The notes: a model not told the origin generated them from the letters alone. A DNA stretch of 64,000 bases from Microbacterium sp. SORGH_AS_1204 (GCF_030818935.1 NZ_JAUTBD010000001.1:2294001-2358000); one strand, 5' to 3'; shown: positions 1-8,332, counted from the first letter of the stretch. Made by a program: numbers and translations.

Positions 1-62
1 TCGGTGTCGATCTTGGCGATCACCGCGCGCAACCGGTTCGCATCTCCCGGAACGTTCGTCAT
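1..62 (-). CDS. N-terminal fragment of an unidentified protein, cut by the window edge
   Basis: An ATG on the minus strand at 62 opens a frame that runs off the left edge after about 20 codons (MTNVPGDANRLRAV...). A TACGCT hexamer ends 7 nt before this ATG, matching the leaderless promoter style seen across the window, which is the main support for a real start. Too little is visible to name a family. Confidence 0.45.
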   Translation of the reverse strand, partial: MTNVPGDANRLRAVIAKIDT

Positions 63-85
63 GGTCGTCAGCGTACGCGGGGCGT

Positions 86-430
86 TCACTCCGACACAGG
101 CGTTGACGGGGCGAGCACGATGATCCCCGCCCCCACGAGCGCGACGGCCGATCCGATGTAATCCCACATCGTGGGTCGGAAGCCGTCGACCACGATCCCC
201 CACGCCAGCGACCCGGCGACGAAGACACCCCCGTACGCGGCGAGTACGCGCCCGAAGTGGGCATCGGGCTGCAACGCGGCGACGAAACCGTACGCCCCGA
301 GGGCCAGGATGCCGAGCAGCGCGAGCCACCATCCGCGGTTCTCGCGCACCGCCTGCCAGATGAGCCATGCACCGCCGATCTCGGCGACGGCGGCGAGCGC
401 GAACAGGACGACGATGCGAGCCGTGGTCAT
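86..430 (-). CDS. YnfA/UPF0060 family membrane protein
   Basis: A 114-residue, very hydrophobic protein with four likely membrane helices and the UPF0060 signatures: [10 protein letters not shown] near residue 16, [18 protein letters not shown] in the middle and a [11 protein letters not shown] loop before the last helix. The length is typical of the family. YnfA proteins are small inner-membrane proteins related to the SMR drug-efflux group; a transport role has been proposed but the physiological substrate is unsettled. A GATAAT hexamer ends 6 nt before the ATG, so the mRNA is probably leaderless. The neighbours give no functional context. Confidence 0.88.
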   Translation of the reverse strand: MTTARIVVLFALAAVAEIGGAWLIWQAVRENRGWWLALLGILALGAYGFVAALQPDAHFGRVLAAYGGVFVAGSLAWGIVVDGFRPTMWDYIGSAVALVGAGIIVLAPSTPVSE

Positions 431-633
431 GACGCCATTATCCGGCGGTCGGTTCGAACGATAGGTGTCCCCCGACGCGGAGTGGTCAGACGCGGGCGCA
501 CGCAGGACGGATGACCGATCGTCGATGCGAACCGCGACGGGCTCCCCCTCTCACGCGTGACGCCGGGGTCCGACCACGTGCCTACCCTGGATGCCGTGAC
601 GTCGCGCGGATGGCACGCGAAAGGACCGGTGCC

Positions 634-1332
634 ATGTCGAACACCCACGATCGGGCGAGCAGCCATCGCATCGCGCTCCGGACGGCGGGCGTCCTCTTCA
701 TCGCGGCGGCTGTGGTGTACGTGGGCACCGAGGCGATCGCCGGCGCAGCCTTCCCCGGCTACAGCTACGCGCAGAATTACATCAGCGACCTCGGAGTCCC
801 CGAGGTCGGCCCGTACGACGGCCGGTTCCTCGACTCGCCGCTGCACGCGGTGATGAACGCCGGCTTCCTCGCGCAGGGCGTGCTCTTCCTCCTCGCTACG
901 GTCGTCGCGGCCCGAGGACTCCCCGCCCGACCGGCCGCTCCGTGGGTGGGCCTCGCCGCGCTGCACGCCGTCGGGATCACTCTCGTGGCATTCGTCCACG
1001 GCGGCCCGCAGTCCGCGGCATCCGGGTTCATCGTCTTCCACGTCATCGGTGCGGGGCTCGCGATCGTCTGCGGCAATCTTGCCTCGATCGCCGGCGGGGT
1101 GGCTCTGGGCGCACGACGGTTCCGCGCGTTCAGCGTGGGGATCGCCGCGGTCGGCCTCCTCTGCCTCGTGGGACTGCAGCTGCAGCCGTCGCTCGCCGGT
1201 GCCGATGTGCCCGACGGGGTCTGGGAGCGGGGCAGCGTCTACGCCATCACCGCGTGGGAGCTCGCGGCCGGGGTGGTGCTGATCACCCGCGGCCGCGCGG
1301 GCCGACAACCGGCGCGAGACAGCGCGGCCTGA
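634..1332 (+). CDS. DUF998 family multipass membrane protein
   Basis: About 232 residues with roughly six hydrophobic helices and the DUF998 pattern: helix 1 at about residues 14-32, the YAQNYISDLGV motif near residues 46-56 where helix 1 leads into a conserved loop, then evenly spaced helices to the end. The ATG at 634 is chosen over upstream starts because an AAAGGA ribosome site lies about 9 nt before it and the upstream frame is arginine-rich and unlike protein. Function of DUF998 proteins is unknown. The last eleven codons lie inside the first copy of a 50-bp tandem repeat that continues downstream, so the C-terminus may vary between strains. Confidence 0.8.
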   Translation: MSNTHDRASSHRIALRTAGVLFIAAAVVYVGTEAIAGAAFPGYSYAQNYISDLGVPEVGPYDGRFLDSPLHAVMNAGFLAQGVLFLLATVVAARGLPARPAAPWVGLAALHAVGITLVAFVHGGPQSAASGFIVFHVIGAGLAIVCGNLASIAGGVALGARRFRAFSVGIAAVGLLCLVGLQLQPSLAGADVPDGVWERGSVYAITAWELAAGVVLITRGRAGRQPARDSAA

Positions 1333-1450
1333 CAGCGGGCTGCCGCGCGCGCCGACAACCGGCCCGAAACAACGGGGCCTGACGGCGGGTCGCCGCGCGC
1401 GCCGACAGCCGTCGCGAGACAGCGCCGCCTGGCAGGTGGGTCGCCGTCCC
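1301..1450. repeat. Three tandem copies of a 50-bp unit
   Basis: Copies begin at 1301, 1351 and 1401, each opening with gccgacaacc or gccgacagcc, followed by a (g)agacagcgcggcctg-like core and a gcgggt/ctgcc tail. The period is exactly 50 bp. Copy 1 overlaps the stop of the DUF998 gene; copies 2 and 3 fill the spacer before the next gene. A 50-bp period is not a multiple of three, so the array is not a coding repeat. Confidence 0.85.
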
Positions 1451-1495
1451 GCAACCCCGACGGGAAGAACGTCGGTGTTCTGGAATGCTCGCGGG

Positions 1496-2485
1496 GTGAA
1501 ATCGTTCCGGTGCCGCGTGTGCGGCAATGCCCTGTACTTCGAGAACTCCGTCTGCCTGTCGTGCGGCACCGGTCTCGGATACTCGCGCGCGGAGCGCGAG
1601 ATCGTGCCGGTGGATGGCAGCGGACGGTACACGGATGCCACGGGCCTCATCTGGCATGTGTGCCGTAACCTCAACCTGTCGGGGTGCACGTGGCTCTCAC
1701 GCTTCGAGGGCGGGCAGTGCTCGGCGTGCGATCTCACCCGCGTGCGGCCCAACGATGCGGATGCCAAGGGGCTGTCGCAGTTCCCGGTCGCCGAGCGCGC
1801 GAAACGATGGCTGCTGGTCGAGCTCGATCGGCTGGGGTTCGACGTCGTGGGCAAGGCCCAAGATCCCGAGCGCGGCCTCTGCTTCGACCTGCTGTCGAGC
1901 GTCGCCGAAAACGTCACGATCGGTCACGACGACGGGGTCATCACCATCGACCTCGCCGAGAGCGACGACGCGTACCGCGTGCGCGTGCAGGAGCAGCTCG
2001 GCGAGCCGTACCGCACGATGCTCGGACACTTCCGCCACGAGGTGGGGCACTACATGGAGTGGCGTCTCGTCGAGGGCACCGATCGCATCGACGAGGCGCG
2101 TCGGCTCTTCGGCGACGAGACCGCCGACTACCAGGCCGAGATCGACCGCCACTACTCCGAGGGACCGCCGGCGGACTGGCCGGAGCGCTACATCTCGACC
2201 TACGCCACCATGCACCCCTACGAGGACTTCGCCGAGACCTGGGCACACTTCCTGCACATGACCGACACGGTCGAGACCGCCCACATCTACGGCCTGGCTC
2301 GCATTGCCGGCCCCGAGGACTCGCCCACGTTCCGCGAATTCGTGACGGACACCTGGATGCCCCTGTCGACCGCGCTCAACATGGTCAACCGGTCGATGGG
2401 CAAGGCCGACCTGTACCCCTTCGTGCTCCCCGACCCGGTGCTCGACAAACTCGACTTCATCGCGTCGCTCGGGCCGCGGAGCTGA
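1496..2485 (+). CDS. Zinc-ribbon putative metallopeptidase (DUF2248-like)
   Basis: A 329-residue protein when started at the GTG at 1496, just before KSFRCRVCG. The N-terminus holds a rubredoxin-like ribbon with Cys pairs at residues 6/9 and 20/23, and further cysteines near 56, 64, 75 and 78. A HEVGHYMEW sequence (His181, Glu182, His185, Glu188) is a zinc-metallopeptidase motif, and the downstream YEDFAETWAHFLH block contains another conserved His/Glu cluster. This combination matches the family annotated as putative zinc-binding metallo-peptidase. The substrate is unknown. No signal peptide is visible, so it is probably cytosolic. The upstream in-frame ATG at 1436 lies in the tandem repeat tail and is less likely. 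Confidence 0.8.
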   Translation: MKSFRCRVCGNALYFENSVCLSCGTGLGYSRAEREIVPVDGSGRYTDATGLIWHVCRNLNLSGCTWLSRFEGGQCSACDLTRVRPNDADAKGLSQFPVAERAKRWLLVELDRLGFDVVGKAQDPERGLCFDLLSSVAENVTIGHDDGVITIDLAESDDAYRVRVQEQLGEPYRTMLGHFRHEVGHYMEWRLVEGTDRIDEARRLFGDETADYQAEIDRHYSEGPPADWPERYISTYATMHPYEDFAETWAHFLHMTDTVETAHIYGLARIAGPEDSPTFREFVTDTWMPLSTALNMVNRSMGKADLYPFVLPDPVLDKLDFIASLGPRS

Positions 2486-2549
2486 TGGTGCGCCACGCCG
2501 CTCGGCCGACCCCCTCGCTTCGCGGCGCGCGCAGGCCTACGCTCGCCCC

Positions 2550-2924
2550 ATGAGGAAGATCGGCGCCGTCGCCGCGACATTCCTGCTGACCGCGAGTCTC
2601 ACCGGCTGCGGGGCCCTCCCCGTCGGCCGCTCCGCCGCGTCCCCGACGCCGACGGCCGTCGCCGAGTCCCAGGCTGCGGAGGCCTTCGCCCAAGAATCGG
2701 CCTATCTGAGCGCCCTCCGCCAGCAGCTGCGGACGACCGACTTCTCCGCGCCCCAGCTGTGGATCGATCTCGGCCGCGCGGTGTGCAAAGGGTTCGACGA
2801 AGCGATGACCCCGAAAGAGATGTTCGACTCGCTGAAAGACGCCGGACTGTCGGAACCGGAGGCGAGCGCGGTGGTCGTGATCTCCGGCATCCACCTGTGT
2901 CCGGAGTACGCGCCCGCACCGTAA
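2550..2924 (+). CDS. DUF732-type secreted lipoprotein
   Basis: A 124-residue protein with a signal peptide (MRK, then a hydrophobic stretch to residue 16) and a lipobox LTGC, giving acylated Cys20. The mature part is helical, and two further cysteines (in AVCKGF and HLCPEY) could form a disulfide, as in DUF732 proteins of actinobacteria. The function is unknown; location is the outer face of the membrane. TACGCT at 2538-2543 ends exactly 6 nt before the ATG, indicating leaderless transcription. Confidence 0.8.
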   Translation: MRKIGAVAATFLLTASLTGCGALPVGRSAASPTPTAVAESQAAEAFAQESAYLSALRQQLRTTDFSAPQLWIDLGRAVCKGFDEAMTPKEMFDSLKDAGLSEPEASAVVVISGIHLCPEYAPAP

Positions 2925-3018
2925 GGCTGTGGGTCGCGGGTGGGACGACGGGGACCGGGCTCGAAGCGAGGGTGCTGCTCGATCGGGGCGCGGTGCGCGT
3001 CGACCGGGCGGGTGGACG

Positions 3019-3678
3019 TCAAGCGCCGCCCGTCGCGCGGCGGGGAGGGCCCGTCTCAGCGCGTCGAGCAGAATCGGGCCCTCCGCCGAAACGGAAACCC
3101 GCGACGATGCTCATCAGCCCGACGAGTGCCGTCGGGGCGACGCTGACGAGCCAGTAAAGGGCGGCGGCGAAGAGCACGTACGTGAAGGCTCCGAGCAGGA
3201 GCGACAAGGTCCAGATCGCCAGCGGGGCCCACCGCCAGCGCCGCGGTACCGTTGGCGATCGCAGAATGCTCAGCGAGGCGGCGAGCGAAGAGAACAGGGG
3301 CACGAGGATGTTCGCCACCCAGAACGCCGTGAGGGCGGACTCGGCCGCACGGTAAGCCTCCAGGCCCTCGTCGTAGGTCGCCTGGTTCATCGCGGGAAGA
3401 GTTGGGGCGATCAGCGCGGCGGCGAGCGGCCACGCCGCGAGGACGAGCATCGCGATCAGCCCGCCCGGACGACGGTCGACCACGCTCTCGGATCGCCGCA
3501 ACCCCACTGCGAGCAGCAGGAGCCCGATGGCCGTGAGCAGATCGGCCGTCACGGTCAGGATCTGCACCACCTCAGAGGGGGCACGGAACGCCGCCTCCAG
3601 CTGCGCCATGCGGATGAGCGTCCCGACGAGAATCACTACCCCCGCGGCCACCCACGTCTTGCCTGCCGGTGTTCGCAT
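3019..3678 (-). CDS. Multipass membrane protein of unknown function
   Basis: A 219-residue hydrophobic protein with about six predicted helices and a short charged C-terminal tail. I do not recognise the family. The start at 3678 (MRTPAGKTW) is preferred to the longer frame because GGAGGG lies 7 nt upstream and the extension before it reads as non-protein. Convergent with the lipoprotein gene on its left and divergent from the SelT-like gene on its right. Confidence 0.7.
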   Translation of the reverse strand: MRTPAGKTWVAAGVVILVGTLIRMAQLEAAFRAPSEVVQILTVTADLLTAIGLLLLAVGLRRSESVVDRRPGGLIAMLVLAAWPLAAALIAPTLPAMNQATYDEGLEAYRAAESALTAFWVANILVPLFSSLAASLSILRSPTVPRRWRWAPLAIWTLSLLLGAFTYVLFAAALYWLVSVAPTALVGLMSIVAGFRFGGGPDSARRAETGPPRRATGGA

Positions 3679-3935
3679 CGCCCGTCCCTCCGCCGGCGCT
3701 GAAGGTGCCGTCTCGCCCCGACGGTACGGCATCGTCGGGGTGCATCCGCGCAGTCGGCCAGCGCAGGCCCGACCTGGCGCGCATCGGGCGAGTGGTGTCA
3801 GCCGGCAGGACGCACCGACCCCGCAGCGCTGCGCCCCACCACGCCTCCGTAGATCACACGCGTCCGCAACGCCGCGCGATCGGCTCCTACAATCGCTTCA
3901 CGCGTGTCCGCGCGTGCCGCGAGGGGAGCTTCCGG

Positions 3936-4226
3936 ATGCCGCACACCATTCGAGTCGTCTATTGCACGCAGTGCGCGTGGATGCTGCGCGCCGCCTGGAT
4001 CGCGCAGGAGCTGCTCACGACCTTCCAGGACGAGCTCATGGGCGGTGGCGCCACCCTCGTGCCCGGCACCGGCGGCATCTTCGAGGTCTACGCCGACGAC
4101 GAGCGCGTGTGGTCGAGGAAGACGGACGGCGGTTTCCCCGACATCGTCGAGCTCAAACGCCGCGTGCGCGACCGCATCGCACCGGACCGCGTGCTCGGTC
4201 ACGCCGACCGCGCGGCCCGGACCTGA
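3936..4226 (+). CDS. SelT/SelW/SelH-type (Rdx) thioredoxin-like protein
   Basis: A 96-residue protein starting RVVYCTQCAW: a CxxC motif (Cys10, Cys13) right after the first beta strand, then an AQELLTTF helix and a GTGGIFEVYADDERVWSRK strand pair. This is the Rdx fold layout; in eukaryotic relatives the second Cys position can be selenocysteine, but here both are ordinary Cys (TGC). The usual length is 75-100 residues. Redox function is inferred from family. GAGGGGAGC ending about 6 nt upstream of the ATG at 3936 acts as the ribosome site and fixes the start. Confidence 0.82.
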   Translation: MPHTIRVVYCTQCAWMLRAAWIAQELLTTFQDELMGGGATLVPGTGGIFEVYADDERVWSRKTDGGFPDIVELKRRVRDRIAPDRVLGHADRAART

Positions 4227-4322
4227 CGGCGTACGTCCACGCATTCCGCACCGCCTCGGCGTCTTGACTCCGAGGTGCCGCTGACGCTGAGGTGTCGACA
4301 TCCGGGCCGATAGATTGACCGC

Positions 4323-4847
4323 ATGCCACCCACTCCGAGCCCGACGCCGCTTCTCATCGAGATGGTCGGCAGCGACAGCACATTCTGGGACTCACCGCTG
4401 TTCGGAGCGTTACTCGCCCTCTTCGGCGTCATCGCCGGCGCTGTGTTGACCTTCGCTCTCAACCACCTGCAGGATCGTCAGCGGACCGTGCGAGAGACTC
4501 AGATCCGCTGGGACGAGAGGATTCTCGAGGTCATGTCGCGCGTGATGAACACGGTCGAGGATTACGCCCAGACGGCCGCCGTGACAGGACCAACCCGACA
4601 CGACGATCACACACTGTTCGATGCTCATCAGGCCCTCGCGAGAGAGCTCTTCGCTCTTCAGCTGATCGCACCCCCTGATGTGCGCACGGTGGCGTCTGCC
4701 ATGGCGCCGGTCATGCGTGCCGTACTCACTGCCAGCGACGAAGGCGACATGATGGACAAGGTCTCCACGCTGGAGATGCAGAGGGATCGGCTCGCAGAAG
4801 CGGTCCGCGCGCACTTCGGGCTGCAGTCGGCGCAGCCGGTCTCGTGA
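4323..4847 (+). CDS. Hypothetical single-span membrane protein
   Basis: A 174-residue protein with one clear membrane helix at about residues 25-46 (PLFGALLALFGVIAGAVLTF) followed by a charged, mostly helical cytosolic region with coiled-coil character. I do not recognise a family. TAGATT at 4311-4316 ends exactly 6 nt before the ATG, so it has its own leaderless promoter. The base composition is slightly less GC-rich than its neighbours. Confidence 0.7.
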   Translation: MPPTPSPTPLLIEMVGSDSTFWDSPLFGALLALFGVIAGAVLTFALNHLQDRQRTVRETQIRWDERILEVMSRVMNTVEDYAQTAAVTGPTRHDDHTLFDAHQALARELFALQLIAPPDVRTVASAMAPVMRAVLTASDEGDMMDKVSTLEMQRDRLAEAVRAHFGLQSAQPVS

Positions 4848-4950
4848 CACCACCCCGCCCATCGGCGCGGCCAGTCGTCAGGGCATCGAAAGTCAGCGAT
4901 CTCGTCCGGCCTGCGGTCAGACGAACTATGCGGCGTCGTGCGCGACACAT

Positions 4951-5004
4951 GACAGAAGCCCCGGAATTTCACATTTCTGCGTGATTCCGGGGCTGTCTTC
5001 TGTC
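4951..5004 (-). terminator. Rho-independent-like hairpin after tRNA-Pro
   Basis: The arm 4951-4967 pairs with 4984-5004 (core gccccggaat / attccggggc, extended by gacagaa / ttctgtc with a 3-nt bulge). It starts right at the 3' end of the tRNA-Pro gene, so it is likely its terminator. No long T run follows, as is common in high-GC actinobacteria. Confidence 0.75.
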
Positions 5005-5076
5005 GGGATGACAGGATTTGAACCTGCGACCCCCTGACCCCCAGTCAGGTGCGCTACCAAGCTGCGCCACATCCCG
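5003..5076 (-). tRNA. tRNA-Pro, anticodon GGG
   Basis: On the minus strand the acceptor arm CGGGATG pairs with CATCCCG, the D-arm is GCGCAGCTTGGTAGCGC, the anticodon stem CCTGA/TCAGG encloses a 7-nt loop with GGG at positions 34-36, and the T-arm carries GGTTCAAATCC. The 3' CCA is not encoded; the discriminator base is A. It reads CCC and, by wobble, CCU proline codons. A hairpin terminator follows directly and a truncated copy of its 5' half lies 80 bp upstream. Confidence 0.95.
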
Positions 5077-5110
5077 TTGTTCACTTTTCAGGCTGAACCA
5101 GCCGCTACCG

Positions 5111-5156
5111 CACTTGACCCCCGGTCAAGTGCGCTACCAAGCTGCGCCACATCCCG
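5111..5156 (-). pseudogene. Truncated tRNA-Pro copy (5' half only)
   Basis: The minus strand repeats the 5' half of the tRNA-Pro gene: acceptor 5' strand, D-arm and an anticodon arm (CTTGA / TCAAG around a GGG anticodon). Positions 5129-5158 and 5049-5078 are identical over 30 bp, exactly 80 bp apart. The loop has C instead of the universal U33, and no proper T-arm or 3' acceptor strand follows, so it cannot fold into a working tRNA. It sits upstream of the intact gene in the same orientation and could be part of its primary transcript. Confidence 0.85.
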
Positions 5157-5376
5157 TTACCCGCGAGCGGGCAACTCGTCTATCTTAGCCGCTCCGCGGG
5201 CGTCTCGCGAACCGGCGGCACCCCGGGCGTGTGCTGCGGTCTCCGAACTGGGGGCGACACCGACATCGCCAGGCGTATGCCGGCATGCTCCGGTGGTCCC
5301 GACCGACCGGTGCCGCGTCCGGCCGCTTGCGCGCAACGCGTTGATCGATGTCGGACCCCCTCGCTACGGTCACGGC

Positions 5377-5955
5377 ATGACGATCGAGATCCTGCCCGCG
5401 ACCGGTGACCGGTTCGACGACGCCGAGACGGCACTCGACAGCGGCGACGGCCCTGCGTGCCAGTGCCAGTGGTGGCTGCTGACCAACGCCGAGTTCCAGA
5501 AGAACGCCCGCGACGAGCTCGAGGAACGCTTTCGCGCCGAGTTCGATGGCATCCGTCCCCCGGGGCTGATCGCGTACGTCGACGGACAACCCGCCGGGTG
5601 GGTGCGCGTGGGCCCGCGCACCGCGCAACCCCGCCTCGGCCGCACGCGCGACGTCACCACCGCGACCGCCGAACCGCTCGACGCCGACGACGTCTGGGCC
5701 GTGTCGTGCTTCGTCGTCCGCACGCAGCATCGCGGTCAGGGCCTGATGAAAAAGCTCCTGGATGCCGCTGTCTCTGCGGCCCGTGACGGCGGCGCGCGCG
5801 TGGTCGAGGCCTACCCCCTCGACCCCACCGTCTCGAGACGCTCGGCGAATCAGCTCTTCCGCGGCACCGTGTCGGTGTTCGAAGACGCCGGGTTCGACAT
5901 CGTCGCCCGCCCGAAACCCGACCGCGCGCTCGTCGCCCTCACGCTGCGGGGCTGA
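5377..5955 (+). CDS. GNAT family N-acetyltransferase
   Basis: A 192-residue protein. The acetyl-CoA-binding motif A is clear (VSCFVVRTQHRGQGLMKKLLDAA pattern, with RGQG at the pyrophosphate loop, near residues 108-130). The N-terminus contains an unusual CQCQWW cluster near residue 28, typical of a small-molecule/unknown-substrate GNAT subgroup rather than RimI. The substrate is unknown. TACGGT at 5365-5370 ends 6 nt before the ATG at 5377, so the downstream ATG is chosen over the long upstream extension, which would run through the tRNA remnant. Confidence 0.85.
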   Translation: MTIEILPATGDRFDDAETALDSGDGPACQCQWWLLTNAEFQKNARDELEERFRAEFDGIRPPGLIAYVDGQPAGWVRVGPRTAQPRLGRTRDVTTATAEPLDADDVWAVSCFVVRTQHRGQGLMKKLLDAAVSAARDGGARVVEAYPLDPTVSRRSANQLFRGTVSVFEDAGFDIVARPKPDRALVALTLRG

Positions 5956-6056
5956 CTGTCCGGCCGATTGGCCGCAGCCGACGCGGCGACCCGCGCGCTC
6001 CGGCTCCCACGCAGCGCCCCGCCCTACGATGGAGGTTCGCCCTCGAAGGACCTGAG

Positions 6057-6440
6057 ATGACGGATGCCACGACCACCGCGCGCGTCGACGCGTGGCTGTG
6101 GGCGGTGCGCGTGTACAAGACCCGCTCGGCGGCGACGACCGCGTGCCGTGCGGGGCACGTGCGTGTCAACGGCGAACGAGCGAAAGCCGCGCAACCCGTG
6201 CGACCCGGCGATGAGCTGCGTGTGCGCATCCAGGGGTTCGACCGCATCCTCGTCGTGAAGAAGACCATCGCCAAGCGCGTCGGCGCCGCGCTCGTCGCCG
6301 AATCCGTCGACGACCGCACTCCCCCGCCGCCCTCGAAAGAGAGCATGCCGTTCGTGCCCGTGCGTGACCGCGGCGCGGGACGGCCCACCAAGCGCGATCG
6401 GCGCGAGATCGAGAAGCTCCGCGGGCGCGAGCTCGAGTAG
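6057..6440 (+). CDS. S4-domain RNA-binding protein, HslR/Hsp15-like
   Basis: A 127-residue protein: an S4 domain over about residues 8-60 (RVDAWLWAVRVYKTRSAATTACRAG, then VRVNG) followed by a basic tail with KRDRREIEKLR. In E. coli, Hsp15 binds stalled 50S subunits carrying nascent chains; in actinobacteria this small S4 protein is assumed to act similarly on ribosomal RNA. AAGGA lies 6 nt before the ATG, giving a conventional ribosome site. The gene is alone, followed by a repeat-filled spacer. Confidence 0.85.
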   Translation: MTDATTTARVDAWLWAVRVYKTRSAATTACRAGHVRVNGERAKAAQPVRPGDELRVRIQGFDRILVVKKTIAKRVGAALVAESVDDRTPPPPSKESMPFVPVRDRGAGRPTKRDRREIEKLRGRELE

Positions 6441-6454
6441 CGGGGACGCGGCTT

Positions 6455-6680
6455 GCGGAGACTTCGACACGCTCAGCCTCCTCGGTGCACAGCTCCCTGA
6501 GCCCGTCGAAGGGACCGAAGCCACAGCACGGGGAGACGTCGCCGCCCCACCAGGTCCCTGAGCCCGTCGAAGGGACCGGAACCCGCGACTGACAAAGCCG
6601 CCGGCCAACTCAGCCTCGTCCCCCATCAGGTCCCTGAGCCCGTCGAAGGGACCGGAACCCGCGACTCCCGAAGCCGCCGA
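6455..6680. repeat. Cluster of dispersed TGAGCCCGTCGAAGG repeats
   Basis: Three copies of an element with inverted ends ggtccct ... agggacc around gagcccgtcga occur at about 6491-6516, 6553-6577 and 6629-6653, plus a half-copy (acttcgacacgctcagcc) at about 6461-6480. Copies two and three belong to a longer 76-bp direct repeat that also includes ggaacccgcgact. The same element recurs at 8.3-8.5, 12.8, 14.4 and 15.6 kb. No gene is visible in this 256-bp spacer. Confidence 0.85.
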
Positions 6681-6696
6681 AGTGCGCGGATTCGCG

Positions 6697-7599
6697 TCAG
6701 TCCAGCTGTTCCCGCAGCCACCGAGCCCCGCGCACGGACGCGCCGAGCGCCTCGACACGCGCGGCGAGCTCGCGGTCGCTCGTGACGACGATCACCGGGT
6801 TCCACGAGCCGACGAGCTTCTGCGCCACCCGCACGATCTCGTCATCCCCCGAACCCGACGCCCGCCACACCGCGACCTGGTCGTGGAAGACGTCCGCCGC
6901 GCGGGCCTCGCCCTCGAGCACCGCCCCGACGAAGGGGAACCACCGCGTCGCCGTCAGCCCGAGCTCGGCGGCATCCACTCCCTCGTGAGCGAGGCCCGAG
7001 AGGCGCGTCAACAGTCGACCGGCGGCGCCGGCGCGGTCTTTCCACCACCCGTCGGGCATCGAACCCACGACATTGGCGACGTCGACGAGGATGGCCGGCC
7101 GCACCGCCAGCGCCGCGCGCAGCGCGGGCCACGCCGACGCGAAACCCGGATGCAGCGGCAGCGTCTCGACCTCGTCGACGGGCACCCATTCCAGTGCGAC
7201 GCTCTCGGGATCGCTGATCACGGGTTCGAACGGCACCGTCACGTCGGCGACGAGTGTCGAGTACGACCAGATACCGAGATCCAGCACGCTCTCGAAGCGC
7301 GCCTGCACGGCATCCGCCGGCACACCCGCCTCTTCGCCCGATTCGCGCAACGCGCCGTCTCGGGCCGACTCGCCCTCGTGTCGCGCCCCGCCGGGAAGAG
7401 CCCACGTGTTGCCGAAATGACTCCAGGCCACGCGGTGCTGCAGCAGCACCCCCCGCTCGGCATCCACGGCCAGGAGGCCGGCAGCACCGAAGCGACCCCA
7501 GTACTTCTCACCGGTGGGCGCGACGACCCACGCGTCGCCGGGGTCGCGGGGCCCGTGCGGACGCCGCGGTTCACCCGGGGCGGGAGGCTCGATCATCAT
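6697..7599 (-). CDS. Nudix hydrolase fused to a NYN/PIN-like domain
   Basis: A 300-residue protein with two domains. Residues about 35-150 form a Nudix fold with a near-perfect Nudix box at 71-93 (GARHEGE...RESGEEAGV). From about residue 163 a second domain begins with ILVDVANVVGS and ends with VVTSDRELAARVEALG, the acidic pattern of NYN/YacP-like PIN-fold nucleases (Asp-x-x-Asn start, SDxE end). Nudix enzymes cleave nucleoside diphosphate-linked substrates; NYN domains are RNases. The combined role is unknown. Start: GGGAGG 9 nt before ATG 7599; a second ATG follows immediately. Confidence 0.8.
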   Translation of the reverse strand: MMIEPPAPGEPRRPHGPRDPGDAWVVAPTGEKYWGRFGAAGLLAVDAERGVLLQHRVAWSHFGNTWALPGGARHEGESARDGALRESGEEAGVPADAVQARFESVLDLGIWSYSTLVADVTVPFEPVISDPESVALEWVPVDEVETLPLHPGFASAWPALRAALAVRPAILVDVANVVGSMPDGWWKDRAGAAGRLLTRLSGLAHEGVDAAELGLTATRWFPFVGAVLEGEARAADVFHDQVAVWRASGSGDDEIVRVAQKLVGSWNPVIVVTSDRELAARVEALGASVRGARWLREQLD

Positions 7600-7731
7600 C
7601 CCTCTCAGCCTCCCACACCCCAGCCGCACGGGACCGGCCGAACGTCACATGGCGCCGCGCGTTGCGCGCGGCTGCGGTCGTGACACCCCGCGGACCTGCG
7701 CGACGCAACGCCGGGCGACACCGCCGCCCCG

Positions 7732-8166
7732 TCAGTCGAACCGCGCGCCCTCCGATCGCGGCCCCCGCACCGTGAACACCACGAGCACCAGGATGCCGAC
7801 GAGCGGCACGACCCCGATGAGTACCCAGAGCCCGCTCCGGCCGGTGTCGTGCAGCCGCCGCACGAGCACCGCCAGCGTCGGGATGACCGTCGCCACCGCC
7901 CAGATCGCCCAGACGAACGTGAGGATGATCCCGAGCGGACCCGTGACCGTCAGCGATCCGTCGGCCTCGAGACGCACCCCGTCGGTCAGGGTCGGCAGCG
8001 CGTTCAGCACGCTGCCGACGACGGCGGCGAACAGCACCCACCACCAGTACTCGCTTCGGCTCGCCCGTCCGCGGAACGTGGCGTACTTCGCGAATCCTCG
8101 ACGCACCGCTGCGCCGATCGGAGCGCCGTGATGCGGCTGATCGAGGGGCGGTGCGACGTGGGTCAT
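7732..8166 (-). CDS. DUF805 family membrane protein
   Basis: A 144-residue protein with the DUF805 layout: GRASRSEYWWWVLF just before the first helix, four hydrophobic helices and the RRLHDTGRSGLWVLIG motif between helices 3 and 4. The length is typical. Function is unknown; such proteins are common inner-membrane proteins. The ATG at 8166 is preferred because the upstream frame extension contains no family sequence. Confidence 0.88.
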   Translation of the reverse strand: MTHVAPPLDQPHHGAPIGAAVRRGFAKYATFRGRASRSEYWWWVLFAAVVGSVLNALPTLTDGVRLEADGSLTVTGPLGIILTFVWAIWAVATVIPTLAVLVRRLHDTGRSGLWVLIGVVPLVGILVLVVFTVRGPRSEGARFD

Positions 8167-8332
8167 GCGTGTCTCCCGTGCGATTCCGGATGCCACGACG
8201 GCACCGTCGGGGAACAGTATCGGGGCTGCGCGGCAAAACGCCCGCGCTTGCGGACGCCCGCGGGGCGCCCCCACGCGCGAGACGGTATCTCGCTTCGACG
8301 AGGGAGGCGGCGCCGTCCACGACACCACCGCA

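Noticed and set aside
1436..1495. Longer start for the zinc-ribbon peptidase
   Set aside because: The added 20 residues fall in the tandem repeat tail and do not resemble the family.
427..1917. A 496-codon minus-strand frame over the DUF998 and zinc-ribbon genes
   Set aside because: It is antisense to two supported genes and has the typical composition of a shadow frame in high-GC DNA.
5111..5156. A second functional tRNA-Pro gene
   Set aside because: There is no T-arm or 3' acceptor strand, and U33 is missing.
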